A DNA stretch of 64,000 bases from contig JAJEBT010000149.1 in the NCBI GenBank assembly GCA_022822405.1, positions 51,245-115,244 on the forward strand, in the 5' to 3' direction. This DNA comes from Alphaproteobacteria bacterium (GTDB taxonomy: Bacteria > Pseudomonadota > Alphaproteobacteria > MPNO01 > UBA830). Shown one piece after another: positions 54,089-62,823 of the stretch (positions are counted from its first letter, which is position 1; every line of letters begins with the position of its first letter). Below the pieces are notes generated by a model. It searched no databases and was not told the origin of the DNA. It saw only the letters and a list, made by a program, of their open reading frames with translations. Position numbers and translations under genes: made by a program.

Positions 54089-55653
54089 GCGCCGCCGCGC
54101 TGCCGCCCGCGACCGGCGCGGCGGCCGCACCTGCCGTCGAGCTTCGGGGCATCGAGAAGCGCTTCGGCAACAATCACGCGAACCGCTCGGTCGATCTCGC
54201 GGTGGAGGCCGGGAAAATTCACGGCATCGTCGGGGAGAACGGCGCCGGCAAGACGACCCTGATGAACATCCTCTACGGGCTCTACCGCGCCGATAGCGGC
54301 GAGATCCGCGTGAACGGCCAGCCGGTTTCCGTGAGGAACAGCGAGGACGCTCTTGCGGCAGGCATCGGCATGGTCCACCAGCATTTCATGCTCGTGGACA
54401 ACATGACGGTCCTCGAGAACGTGATCCTTGGAGCCGAGGATGGTGCGCGCCTTGCGCCGGCGCTCCGGCAGGCGCGCGAGGTTCTGTCGCGGCTCGGGCG
54501 CGACTACGCCCTTGAGGTGCCGCTCGACGAGGTGGCGGACAGGCTGGCGGTCGGACTGCGCCAGCGCGTCGAGATACTGAAGGCGCTCTACAGGGGCGCC
54601 GACATTCTCATTCTTGACGAACCCACGGGCGCGCTCACTCCGCCCGAGGCAGACCACCTGTTCAGGATTCTCCGCCGGCTCAGGGACCAGGGCAAGACCG
54701 TCATTCTCATCACCCACCGGTTGCCCGAGGTCATGGCAGTGACCGACCGCGTCTCGGTGATGCGGCGCGGCGCGATGGTGGCGCACCGCGACACGGCCGA
54801 GACCACGGTCGCCGAGCTTGCCGAGTTGATGGTCGGCCGCCAGGTGCTCCTCGATGTCAGCAAGGCGCCGGCGGAGCCGGGCCGCGAGATGTTGAGAGCG
54901 GAGCATGTGACCATTCGCGACGGGCGCGATGCCGCGCGCGTGCGCGAGGTTTCCTTCGCCGTGCGCGCCGGCGAGATCGTCGCCATTGCCGGCGTTGCCG
55001 GCAACGGGCAGAGCGAGCTTCTCGAGGCGCTCGCCGGCCTCAGGCCGGTCTCGGAAGGGCGCATCCTCCTCGACGGCACGCCGGTCGCTGCCAACGGAGA
55101 GCTGTGCCGGCGGCGCGGGCTCGCCCATGTGCCTGAGGATCGCGAGCGCATGGGCATCGTGATGGAATTCGAAGCCCGCGAATCGGCGATTCTGGGCTAC
55201 CTCGGAGATCCCCGATACGGATCGGGACTCTTGCTCGACTGGGCGGCGATTTCCGCGGACACGGCGGAGAAGATGGAGATGTTCGATGTCCGCCCGGTCG
55301 CCCCGCGGCTCGCGACAGCAGGATTTTCCGGCGGCAACCAGCAGAAGCTCGTACTGGCCCGCGAGATCGAACGCGATCCGGGAGTTCTCCTCGTCGGCCA
55401 GCCGACGCGCGGCGTCGACATCGGGGCCATCGAGTTCATCCATCGACGGCTGGTGGCGCTTCGCGATGCCGGCAAGGCGATTTTGCTGGTGTCCGCCAAG
55501 CTCGACGAGATCCTGGGCCTTGCCGATCGCATCCTTGTCATGTTCGGCGGCGAGATCGTTGCCGACATTCCCGCCGCACAGGCGACGGAGCAGCGGATCG
55601 GTCTCCTCATGGCCGGGGGAGGCGGCGCTCTCGCCGGCAAGCCTCCGCCGTGA
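54073..55653 (+). CDS. BMP-type ABC transporter ATPase with two nucleotide-binding domains
   Basis: A 526-residue tandem ATPase. Domain 1 has Walker A GENGAGKTT, GMVHQHFMLVDNMTVLENV, the signature variant LAVGLRQRVEILKAL, Walker B ILILDEPTGALTP and switch LITHRLPEV. Domain 2 has the degenerate Walker A GVAGNGQSE, VPEDRERMGIVM and the signature FSGGNQQKLVLAREIE. This asymmetric pattern is standard for nucleoside and ribose-type importers. The GTG start overlaps the BMP gene by 16 bases; no better start is visible. Confidence 0.92.
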   Translation: MPAEIGAAALPPATGAAAAPAVELRGIEKRFGNNHANRSVDLAVEAGKIHGIVGENGAGKTTLMNILYGLYRADSGEIRVNGQPVSVRNSEDALAAGIGMVHQHFMLVDNMTVLENVILGAEDGARLAPALRQAREVLSRLGRDYALEVPLDEVADRLAVGLRQRVEILKALYRGADILILDEPTGALTPPEADHLFRILRRLRDQGKTVILITHRLPEVMAVTDRVSVMRRGAMVAHRDTAETTVAELAELMVGRQVLLDVSKAPAEPGREMLRAEHVTIRDGRDAARVREVSFAVRAGEIVAIAGVAGNGQSELLEALAGLRPVSEGRILLDGTPVAANGELCRRRGLAHVPEDRERMGIVMEFEARESAILGYLGDPRYGSGLLLDWAAISADTAEKMEMFDVRPVAPRLATAGFSGGNQQKLVLAREIERDPGVLLVGQPTRGVDIGAIEFIHRRLVALRDAGKAILLVSAKLDEILGLADRILVMFGGEIVADIPAAQATEQRIGLLMAGGGGALAGKPPP

Positions 55654-56762
55654 CCAGAATCGCCGTCGGACCGGCGGCCGGACTGCCGCGCTGGTCGGTT
55701 GTGGGCCTGTTGCCGGCGCTGAACCTGCTGGCCGCCTTCGTCGCAGCTGGCGGGATCGTGCTCCTGATCGACGAGGACCCATGGCGCGTGGTGCGCATAC
55801 TTGCGTCAGGCGCCCTCGGTTCGTGGGAAGCCGTCGGCTACACGCTGTTCTACGCCACGAACTTCATCTTCACCGGGCTTGCCGTCGCGGTCGCCTTCCA
55901 TTGCGGCCTGTTCAACATCGGCGGCGAAGGCCAGGCCACGCTGGGCGGGCTCGGCGTCGCCCTGGTCTGCCTTCATCTCGACGCGCTGCCGTTCATGCTC
56001 GTGGTGCCCGTGGCCGTGGTGGGCGCTGCCTTCTTCGGTGCGGCGTGGGCCTTCGTGCCGGCCTGCCTCCAGGCCTGGCGCGGCAGCCACATCGTGATTA
56101 CGACGATCATGTTCAATTTCATCGCCGCATCGTTGATGATCTACCTGCTCGTCAACGTCATGTCCGAAGCGGCATCGATGCAGCCCGAAACCCGGAGGTT
56201 TGCCGAACACGCGCGATTGCCGGCGATCCACGAGATTCTTGGCGGGCTCGGCGTCGATGCGGCAGCCTCGCCGCTGAACCTCTCGCTTCTGTTCGCGCTG
56301 GCCTGCTGCGTCGGTGTGTGGTTGTACATATGGCACAGCAGGGCGGGGTTCCGGCTGCGGACAGTGGGCGAGAATCCGTCCGCGGCGGTCTACGCGGGAA
56401 TCTCGCCCGGGCGCCAGATCCTTATCGCCATGGCGCTCTCCGGCGCTCTTGCCGGCTTCATGAGCCTCAACGAGGTCATGGGCGCTCAGCAGCAACTCGT
56501 TCTCGAGTTCACCGCAGGCTACGGCTATGTCGGAATAGCGGTAGCCCTCATGGGCCGGGGGCATCCCGCGGGCATTGCGCTGGCCGCAATCCTGTTCGGT
56601 GCCCTGTACCAGGGCGGCGCCGAACTTGCCTTCGAGATCCCGAGGATCAGTCGCGACATGGTGGTCGTCATCCAGGGGCTGGTCATCCTGTTTGCCGGAG
56701 CCCTGGAGTTCATGTTCGTGCCGGCGCTCAGGACGTCGTTCATGCGCCGGGTGCGGGCCTGA
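55650..56762 (+). CDS. BMP-type ABC transporter permease 1
   Basis: A 370-residue inner-membrane permease of the BPD_transp_2 family with about ten hydrophobic segments. AFHCGLFNIGGEGQATLGGLG near residue 85 and FRLRTVGENPSAAVYAGIS (EAA-like coupling loop) are characteristic of nucleoside-type permease 1 proteins. Its GTG overlaps the ATPase stop (GTGA). It pairs with the next gene product. Confidence 0.92.
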   Translation: MTRIAVGPAAGLPRWSVVGLLPALNLLAAFVAAGGIVLLIDEDPWRVVRILASGALGSWEAVGYTLFYATNFIFTGLAVAVAFHCGLFNIGGEGQATLGGLGVALVCLHLDALPFMLVVPVAVVGAAFFGAAWAFVPACLQAWRGSHIVITTIMFNFIAASLMIYLLVNVMSEAASMQPETRRFAEHARLPAIHEILGGLGVDAAASPLNLSLLFALACCVGVWLYIWHSRAGFRLRTVGENPSAAVYAGISPGRQILIAMALSGALAGFMSLNEVMGAQQQLVLEFTAGYGYVGIAVALMGRGHPAGIALAAILFGALYQGGAELAFEIPRISRDMVVVIQGLVILFAGALEFMFVPALRTSFMRRVRA

Positions 56763-56763
56763 G

Positions 56764-57726
56764 ATGGACCTTGTCGTTCCCATCCTCGATTCGGCCCTGC
56801 GCCTGTCGGTGCCGCTGCTGCTGGCAGCGCTCGCCGGGCTGTTCTCCGAGCGGGCGGGCATCATCGACATCGGCCTTGAGGGCAAGATGCTGGGCGCGGC
56901 CTTTGCCGCCGCCTCGGTCGCCGCGGTCACCCAGTCGCCGTTCGCCGGGCTTTCGGCCGGCATCGGGGCGTCGCTGCTGCTGGCGCTGGTCCACGGATTC
57001 GCGTGCATCACCCATCGCGGCAATCAGGTGGTATCCGGCGTTGCCCTGAATATCCTCGCCTCCGGCCTTACCGCGGTGCTCGGCATGGCGTGGTTCGCCC
57101 AGGGCGGTCGCACGCCGCAGTTGCCGCCGGAAGCGCGGTTCCTTTCCGTGACATGGCCGGGCGCCGACGACCTGCGCGGGCTGCCGATGGTCGGGGACCT
57201 CTACAGCGAGTTGCTCAGCGGCCACAACCTCATCGTCTATCTGGCGTTCATGGCGGTTCCGGTGGTCGCGCTGGTCCTCTACCGGACCCGTTTCGGGCTG
57301 CGCCTGCGTGCCGTGGGGGAGAACCCGCATGCGGTCGACGCGGCGGGCATCCGGGTCTCGGCGCTGCGATACCGCGCCGTGCTGTGCACCGGGGTTCTCT
57401 GCGGTATCGCCGGAACCTATCTGTCGCTGGCCCAGAGCGCCGGGTTCCTGCGTGACATGACGGCAGGCAAGGGCTACATCGCGCTGGCTGCCCTGATCTT
57501 CGGGAAGTGGCGGCCGCTGCCGACCATGTTCGCCTGCCTCTTGTTCGGGCTCCTCGATGCGGTGGCGATTCGCATGCAGGGCGTGCCGCTGCCGGTCGTC
57601 GGAGAGGTGCCGGTGCAGTTCGTGCAGGCGCTTCCCTATGTGCTGACGGTCGTGGTGCTGGCAGGCTTCATCGGCGGCGCCATCGCGCCGCGCGCGATCG
57701 GCAGGCCCTACGTGAAGGAACGGTAA
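56764..57726 (+). CDS. BMP-type ABC transporter permease 2
   Basis: A 320-residue permease. Family motifs are LAGLFSERAGIIDIGLEGKMLGAAFAA at the N-terminus and GLRLRAVGENPHAVDAAGIRV as coupling loop. About nine hydrophobic segments are visible. It starts one base after the permease 1 stop; the short N-terminus MDLVVPILDSALRLSVP is typical. The 117-base gap that follows carries GGAGGGAAGG for the amidohydrolase gene. Confidence 0.92.
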   Translation: MDLVVPILDSALRLSVPLLLAALAGLFSERAGIIDIGLEGKMLGAAFAAASVAAVTQSPFAGLSAGIGASLLLALVHGFACITHRGNQVVSGVALNILASGLTAVLGMAWFAQGGRTPQLPPEARFLSVTWPGADDLRGLPMVGDLYSELLSGHNLIVYLAFMAVPVVALVLYRTRFGLRLRAVGENPHAVDAAGIRVSALRYRAVLCTGVLCGIAGTYLSLAQSAGFLRDMTAGKGYIALAALIFGKWRPLPTMFACLLFGLLDAVAIRMQGVPLPVVGEVPVQFVQALPYVLTVVVLAGFIGGAIAPRAIGRPYVKER

Positions 57727-57843
57727 CGGGACCGGCGAAGCCGGCCTCGGCGTCGGGCCGTTCCGGGGCCCGGAAACGGAGGCTGCCAAAAGGGCCGGGT
57801 TCTGCTTTAATCGGACCCGCCCGGCAAGCGGAGGGAAGGCGAC

Positions 57844-59058
57844 ATGGACACTGGAGTTGCGCCGACGCGCGAACTGCGCAAGCAGATCGACATCCACACC
57901 GATACCCGTGAAATCCTCGAACGCGCAGACCGTTATGCGCGTCAGCAGGGCTTCAAGGACTGGCTCATCATTGATGTCGATGCCCATCATTCGGAGATGG
58001 CGTCCTGGAAGGAGGTCGTCACCTATATCGAAGATCCGGTGATCCGCGATCTCGGCGTCCAGTTCCAGAGCCGAACCGGCACGTCGGCAGGTCTCTCCAA
58101 CCATGTCGGAGGGTTGCGGTACCAGGACATGGGCGGCCGCATCCCGCACCAGACGGCGCTGGCCGAGGAGGTGGACGACACGTCGGTTCACCGCGATGTC
58201 ACGCTTGTGCGGCGAGTCATGGACGCGCTCGGAATCGACTGGCAGGTGCTGTTTCCGGGAAACCTGCTGCAGCTCGGCCTGCATCCCCAACCGCGTGTCG
58301 AAGTCGAGCTTGCCTTTGCCTACAACCGCTTCGTGATGGAACGCATCATTCCCGTGGAGCCGCGCCTGAAGACGCTGCTGTATCTCCCGTTCTGCGAGCC
58401 TGCTGCATGCGAGCGCATGATTCGGGAATTCGGCGATCATCCCGACGTGATGGGGTTCATGGTGACGTCGGTCCGCTACAAGTCCGTCCACCACGACAGC
58501 TATATGCGCACCTATGCGATGCTGGAGGAGATGGGCAAGCCGCTGTGCTTTCATGCCGGAAACAACTGGCAGGACGACTATCTCAGGCAGCTCGACATGT
58601 TCATCTCGATGCATGCGCTTTCCTTCACCCTGTGCAACATGGTGCACCTGACCAACTGGGTGCTGCACGGACTCAGGGAACGGTTTCCGAAGCTCGACGT
58701 GATCTGGACCGAGAGCGGCATCGCCTGGGTGCCGTTCCTGATGCAGCGTCTCGACAACGAGTACCTGATGCGTTCGTCGGAGGCGCCGAATCTGAAGCGG
58801 TTGCCGAGTGAATACATGCGGGAGATGTACTTCACGACCCAGCCAATGGAACGGACGGACATGGAGCTTCTCGAGGCAAGCTTCCGGGCGATGCGCGCAG
58901 AAACGCAGCTGCTCTACGCCTCGGACTGGCCGCACTGGGATTTTGACTCCCCGGCCAGCGTCTACGATCTGCCGTTCCTGGACGAGGAGGCCAAGCGCAA
59001 TATACTCGGGCGCAATGCCGCGCGCCTTTTCGGGCTGCCCGATGCAACAGCGGCATGA
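57844..59058 (+). CDS. Amidohydrolase-2 family metal enzyme
   Basis: A 404-residue TIM-barrel hydrolase or decarboxylase. The first metal strand reads LIIDVDAHHSE; further landmarks are VMGFMVTS, PLCFHAGNNW with a metal His, LDVIWTESGIAWVPFLMQRLDNEY and YASDWPHWDFD with the metal Asp. This group includes ring-opening amidohydrolases and decarboxylases, but no close known enzyme is recognisable. GGAGGGAAGG precedes the ATG. It follows the transporter genes in the same direction and probably acts on the imported compound. Confidence 0.87.
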   Translation: MDTGVAPTRELRKQIDIHTDTREILERADRYARQQGFKDWLIIDVDAHHSEMASWKEVVTYIEDPVIRDLGVQFQSRTGTSAGLSNHVGGLRYQDMGGRIPHQTALAEEVDDTSVHRDVTLVRRVMDALGIDWQVLFPGNLLQLGLHPQPRVEVELAFAYNRFVMERIIPVEPRLKTLLYLPFCEPAACERMIREFGDHPDVMGFMVTSVRYKSVHHDSYMRTYAMLEEMGKPLCFHAGNNWQDDYLRQLDMFISMHALSFTLCNMVHLTNWVLHGLRERFPKLDVIWTESGIAWVPFLMQRLDNEYLMRSSEAPNLKRLPSEYMREMYFTTQPMERTDMELLEASFRAMRAETQLLYASDWPHWDFDSPASVYDLPFLDEEAKRNILGRNAARLFGLPDATAA

Positions 59059-59078
59059 ACCCAGGGGAGGGAACGAGG

Positions 59079-59396
59079 ATGATTACCGTACTTGTGACAT
59101 ACAGGCTTGCGGAGGGTGTTGACCGCGATGCCGCACACAGGCTCTCGCAGCAGGCGGCGCCGCGGTTCCAGGGCATTCCGGGCCTGCAGAGCAAGCATTT
59201 TCTCTATCACGAGGACCAGGGTCTTGGCGGCGGCTTCTACACCTGGGACACACGCGAGGCCGCGGAGGCCTTCCATAGCGAGGCTTGGCTCGATTCCATG
59301 GAGGAACGCATGGGGTCGAGGCCCGAACTGACATTCTTCGAAACCGCCGTGCGGGTCGACAACGCGGCAAACCGCATCGAGGTCGAGGCGGCGTAA
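59079..59396 (+). CDS. Small alpha/beta-barrel protein, YdhR/monooxygenase-like
   Basis: A 105-residue protein resembling the dimeric ferredoxin-like barrel family of YdhR and small antibiotic-biosynthesis monooxygenases. MITVLVTYRLAEGVDRDAA, FQGIPGLQSKHFLYHEDQGLGGGFYTWDTREAAEAF and TFFETAVRVDN fit that fold. The start is taken at MITVL, preceded by GGGGAGGGAACGAGG, rather than eight codons earlier where an ATG overlaps the amidohydrolase stop. No catalytic residues are certain. Confidence 0.78.
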   Translation: MITVLVTYRLAEGVDRDAAHRLSQQAAPRFQGIPGLQSKHFLYHEDQGLGGGFYTWDTREAAEAFHSEAWLDSMEERMGSRPELTFFETAVRVDNAANRIEVEAA

Positions 59397-59504
59397 CCGC
59401 ATCCTTGCCGGGTCCGCGACGGGTCTGGCTCCGCAGCAGGCGCGGTCCGCGGCGCACGCCGCCGCCGGACGCATCTTTCCGTGGACTTCCGCGAAAGGGG
59501 TGAC

Positions 59505-60413
59505 ATGTCGACACTCTACGAATACTCGGCCCTGCCGGACCGGCGGCCGCTTCGCTGGCCGCAGGATTCACGCATCGTCGTGATCTTCACGATCAATATC
59601 GAGCAATGGGACATGACCCATGATTCGGACGTTCCGCTCTATGCCGGCGGCCCGTCCGCGGTGCCCTACGAGCTGCCGGGGACGGTGCCGGACTACGCGA
59701 ACTTCCTCTGGCGCGAATACGGCCAGCGGGTCGGCATCTGGCGCCTGCTGGATGTCTTCGACAAGGCCGGTGTGCCGACGACATGCACGATAAATGCTCG
59801 CACCGCGCTTGACCGGCCCCGGATTGTCGATGCCGTCAACGAGCGCGGCTGGGAAATCCTTGCCCACAACTATGTCCAGACCCAGATGCTCAACGAGTTC
59901 GCGGGGCGTCCGGATGCCGAGCGGGACGTCATACGGCGGACGCTCGATGTCTACGAGCAGGCGATCGGCCGGCCGGCCAGGGGTTGGCTGTCGTCTTCGA
60001 TGCGCTCGACCCACGAGACGCCGCATATCCTGAAGGAGCTGGGGCTCGACTTCATCGCTTGCTACCTCAACGACGACCAGCCCTTTCCGCTGTCCACCCG
60101 GCACGGCACACTCCTCGCCATTCCCTATTCGAACGATCTCAACGACTACCGGATGTTTTCGCGCTGCGGCATGTCGACGGAAGCGGCGCTCGGCATGATG
60201 CGCGAGGGCTTCGACCAGATGTATCTCGAGGGGGCCGAGAACGGCCGTATCCTCAATGTCGGCATGCATCCGCACGTCATGGGCCAGGCATGGGCTGTGC
60301 GCGCCATCCGTGAGTTCGTGGATTACGTGAAGGACAAGCCGGGAGTCTGGTTCGCCAAGCGCGAGGAAATAGCCGATTGGTACACGAAGAACGTGATCGA
60401 TCACGTCCGCTGA
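59505..60413 (+). CDS. Polysaccharide deacetylase-like (PuuE/NodB) hydrolase
   Basis: A 302-residue NodB-fold protein nearest the PuuE allantoinase and cyclic-imide hydrolase branch: RWPQDSRIVVIFTINIEQWD, HDSDVPLYAG, GIWRLLDVFDKAGVPTTCTIN, WEILAHNYVQTQML and LDFIACYLNDDQPF. The classic TFDDGP metal motif of chitin deacetylases is absent, which favours a small-molecule amidohydrolase role. AAAGGGG lies before the ATG. With RidA and DUF1989 genes after it, a ureide or cyclic imide substrate is plausible. Confidence 0.85.
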   Translation: MSTLYEYSALPDRRPLRWPQDSRIVVIFTINIEQWDMTHDSDVPLYAGGPSAVPYELPGTVPDYANFLWREYGQRVGIWRLLDVFDKAGVPTTCTINARTALDRPRIVDAVNERGWEILAHNYVQTQMLNEFAGRPDAERDVIRRTLDVYEQAIGRPARGWLSSSMRSTHETPHILKELGLDFIACYLNDDQPFPLSTRHGTLLAIPYSNDLNDYRMFSRCGMSTEAALGMMREGFDQMYLEGAENGRILNVGMHPHVMGQAWAVRAIREFVDYVKDKPGVWFAKREEIADWYTKNVIDHVR

Positions 60414-60614
60414 AGTCCAGAATTTCGATGTCCGGGATGAGTGGAATACCGGGTCCGGCCGTTGCTTTCGGTTCTCTGGGAGCCGGCCTATACTGATCGG
60501 GAAGTTCTGTTAGCGATCCCGCCATCGCCCAAGAGTGGTGTCGGAATCATGCCGGGGCATCGCAGCAGATTCGCCAAGTCCGGGCGGATAAGGCTCCGAA
60601 CTGCAGGAGGATAC

Positions 60615-61037
60615 ATGACTGACGGGATCCAGATCCTGAACCCGCCCGGTCTTGGGCCGGCGCAGGGGCTCTATTCCCAGGCCACATTCGTGCCTGCAGG
60701 GCTTGGGACATACCACGTCGCGGGCCAGCTTTCGGTGGGTCAGGATGGCGAGATCGTCGGCATTGGTGATTTCGAGGCGCAGTTCAATCAGGTCTACGGC
60801 AATTTGAAGGCCGTGCTGGGCGCGCTCGGTGAGGATTGCGACAGCATCATCGCCATGCGGACGTTTCTCGTGCATTCGCAGTCCATTCCAAAATTCATGG
60901 AGTTGCGGGCAGCGCTGTTTCCGACGATCTTCACCGGGCCCGACTATCCTCCGAATACGCTCTTGGTGGTCGATCGGTTGGTAAAGGAAGAGTTCCTGCT
61001 TGAAGTCGAGGCGGTTGCCGCCAAGCTTCATGAGTAA
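60615..61037 (+). CDS. RidA/YjgF-family protein
   Basis: A 140-residue RidA-superfamily trimer subunit. RidA proteins hydrolyse reactive enamines/imines; RutC of pyrimidine catabolism belongs here. The family pattern LYSQATFVPAGLGTYHVAGQLSV, FEAQFNQVYGNLKAVLGALGEDC, AMRTFLVHSQ with the conserved Arg, and YPPNTLLVVDRLVKEEFLLEVEAVA is complete. AGGAGG four bases before the ATG fixes the start. It probably clears an amino-acrylate-type intermediate in the operon. Confidence 0.9.
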   Translation: MTDGIQILNPPGLGPAQGLYSQATFVPAGLGTYHVAGQLSVGQDGEIVGIGDFEAQFNQVYGNLKAVLGALGEDCDSIIAMRTFLVHSQSIPKFMELRAALFPTIFTGPDYPPNTLLVVDRLVKEEFLLEVEAVAAKLHE

Positions 61038-61072
61038 ACTGGCGGCCCGCGCTTCAGTCGGGGGAGGCAGCG

Positions 61073-61699
61073 ATGAGTCACGACTACGAAGAGGTTTCCG
61101 GCCGCATCGTGCATGACGAGACGGTGCCGGCTCGCGCCGGATGGAGCCGCGTGATCGGTAAGGGGCAGGTGCTCCGGATCGTCGACCTCGAAGGTCGGCA
61201 GGCGGTCGATTTCCTCTGTTACAACGCCGACGACTACGAGGATCGCTACGCTGCGGCCGACACGATGAAGATCAACCCGTCCGGGATCTTCATCGGCAAG
61301 GATACCGTGCTCTACAGCGTGAACTGCAATCCGATGTTTACTGTCATCGAGGATACCTGCGGCAAGCATGACACCATAGGCGGATGCTGTTCCGATGCGC
61401 TCAATCGTTTCCGCTACGGAGCCACCGGCCAGCCGAGTTGCCGCCAGAATTTCCTTGATCAGCTTGAGAAATACGGCATGGGTTCGAGGGATATTCCTAC
61501 GAACCTCAACTTTTTCATGTATGTACCTGTTGGATCGGACGGATCCATGGACATGGGACCGAGCATATCCGAGCCGGGCGACTACATTGACCTGCGAGCG
61601 GAAATGGACGTACTGGCCGTGATCTCGAACTGCCCCCAGATCAACAATCCGGTGAATGACTACAATCCCACGCCGATCCGGATCATTGTCGCGGAGTAG
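61073..61699 (+). CDS. DUF1989 (urea carboxylase-associated) family protein
   Basis: A 208-residue DUF1989 protein of the standard length. Core segments: VIGKGQVLRIVDLEGRQAVDFLCYN, TMKINPSGIFIGKDTVLYS, HDTIGGCCSDALNRFRYG with a Cys/His set, and RAEMDVLAVISNCPQINNP. Relatives form carboxyguanidine deiminase pairs in guanidine degradation; here no urea/guanidine carboxylase gene is visible. It is the last gene of the BMP operon, 35 bases after ridA. A second family member lies upstream of the liv genes. Confidence 0.86.
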   Translation: MSHDYEEVSGRIVHDETVPARAGWSRVIGKGQVLRIVDLEGRQAVDFLCYNADDYEDRYAAADTMKINPSGIFIGKDTVLYSVNCNPMFTVIEDTCGKHDTIGGCCSDALNRFRYGATGQPSCRQNFLDQLEKYGMGSRDIPTNLNFFMYVPVGSDGSMDMGPSISEPGDYIDLRAEMDVLAVISNCPQINNPVNDYNPTPIRIIVAE

Positions 61700-61932
61700 G
61701 TGGAGTAGCCGAGGTCGCAAGCCAGGGGGGCGTGTTTGGCGGACAAGGCAGTCTGCGCAGTCGTACTGGAAAGTATGTTTTGAATATGGGCGTTTTCACG
61801 AAACTTCCTGCGTCCTAGATCGAGCATAATTTTATCTTGGTAAATCAGTCTATTATGGAAGATATCGCGGCGGTCGGCAACGCGTCCCAGTCCACAAGTC
61901 AGCACATCGGTAAAACGCCGGTTGCAGGTGGC

Positions 61933-61961
61933 TTGACAATCATGTTTTACATGTGTAAATG
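61933..61961 (+). promoter_or_regulatory. hicBA promoter with palindromic operator
   Basis: A perfect -35 TTGACA (61933-61938) is followed after 17 bases by TAAATG (61956-61961). The palindrome TTTACA-tg-TGTAAA (61946-61959) lies in the spacer and reaches the -10, where a HicB complex would block polymerase. Transcription should begin near 61968, about 30 bases before the hicB ATG. Confidence 0.68.
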
Positions 61962-61999
61962 AACCGATGGTTGTCCCATATCAGGCGCGGGAGGTGGAA

Positions 62000-62578
62000 A
62001 TGGCACGAGACACTCGGGAAAGGCGTGAGGGCGAGCCCATCCATGCAGCGGTCCTTGCTGCAGCTCAGCGACTGTGCCGTCGGGATGACTGGACATTCAG
62101 TCCGAATGAGATTGTTCAGGCCTTGCCACATCTCAACGCGAGTTCGGTTCGCACTCACATCGTCAGCCGATGCTGCGAGAACGCTCCGCAGAATCATCCG
62201 CACCGATGGCCATATTTTCGCCGCTTGGGTCGAGGTGTCTACGAAATCCTGCCGCTGTTTCGCCGAGCCGAGCCCGAAGGATCGTTGGTACGGGAAAAGG
62301 ACGTTGGCAATGGGCGAAGCGGCGGCGCAGGGGTGCCCGATGGTGAGGTCGATCCACGATCGGCGATTCACGCCGTGATCTCGGAAAGCGAAGGCTGGTA
62401 CGTCGCGGAATGTCTAGAGGTCGCCGTCGTCACCCAGGGCCGATCGCTGGATGAGACGCTATCGAACTTGAGGAGCGCTCTGGAACTGCATCTTGACGAG
62501 GAAGAGGCCGCCCGGGTCGGTCTCCACCGAGCGCCGCGGCTGGTCCTCAACTATGAGACTTCGGCGCTAACCGCCTGA
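62000..62578 (+). CDS. hicB: HicB-type antitoxin with N-terminal extra domain
   Basis: A 192-residue antitoxin. Residues ~118-192 are the HicB domain: AIHAVISESEGWYVAECLEVAVVTQGRSLDETLSNLRSALELHL. The first ~85 residues form a separate winged-helix-like domain (IHAAVLAAAQRLCRR, FSPNEIVQALPHLNASSVRTHI, YFRRLGRGVYEI), joined by a Gly-rich linker. The ATG is set by GGGAGG seven bases upstream; an in-frame ATG 11 codons earlier lies on the promoter edge. Its TGA shares a base with the hicA ATG. Order hicB-hicA is the reverse of E. coli. Confidence 0.83.
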   Translation: MARDTRERREGEPIHAAVLAAAQRLCRRDDWTFSPNEIVQALPHLNASSVRTHIVSRCCENAPQNHPHRWPYFRRLGRGVYEILPLFRRAEPEGSLVREKDVGNGRSGGAGVPDGEVDPRSAIHAVISESEGWYVAECLEVAVVTQGRSLDETLSNLRSALELHLDEEEAARVGLHRAPRLVLNYETSALTA

Positions 62579-62823
62579 TGGTGCGTCTGAAACGCCTGAC
62601 ATCGAGAGAGGTAGTAAGGCTCCTCGGTGGCTTCGGTTTCGAAGTTGTCTCCATCCGTGGCAGCCACGCCAAACTTGTTCGCGTGTTGGCGTCTGGCGAA
62701 CGACAAGTCCTGACAGTCCCGATGCATTCTCAACTCGCCATCGGAACGGTGCGAGCGATTTACCGTCAGGCAGCGAGATTTGTTCCAGGCGAGGAATTGT
62801 GCTCGAAATTCTTCTCCGATTGA
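62578..62823 (+). CDS. hicA: HicA-type mRNA interferase toxin
   Basis: An 81-residue double-stranded-RNA-binding-fold toxin that cleaves mRNA independently of ribosomes. The pattern LTSREVVRLLGGFGFEVVSIRGSHAKLVR carries the catalytic His (H30), followed by VLTVPMHSQLAIGTVRAIYRQA, the usual end of HicA. It overlaps hicB by one base (TGATG). No inactivating change is seen. Confidence 0.88.
   Translation: MVRLKRLTSREVVRLLGGFGFEVVSIRGSHAKLVRVLASGERQVLTVPMHSQLAIGTVRAIYRQAARFVPGEELCSKFFSD

Noticed and set aside
56740..58935. 731-codon minus-strand frame opposite permease 2 and the amidohydrolase
   Set aside because: Spans two real genes and their gap on the other strand, with no recognisable motif.
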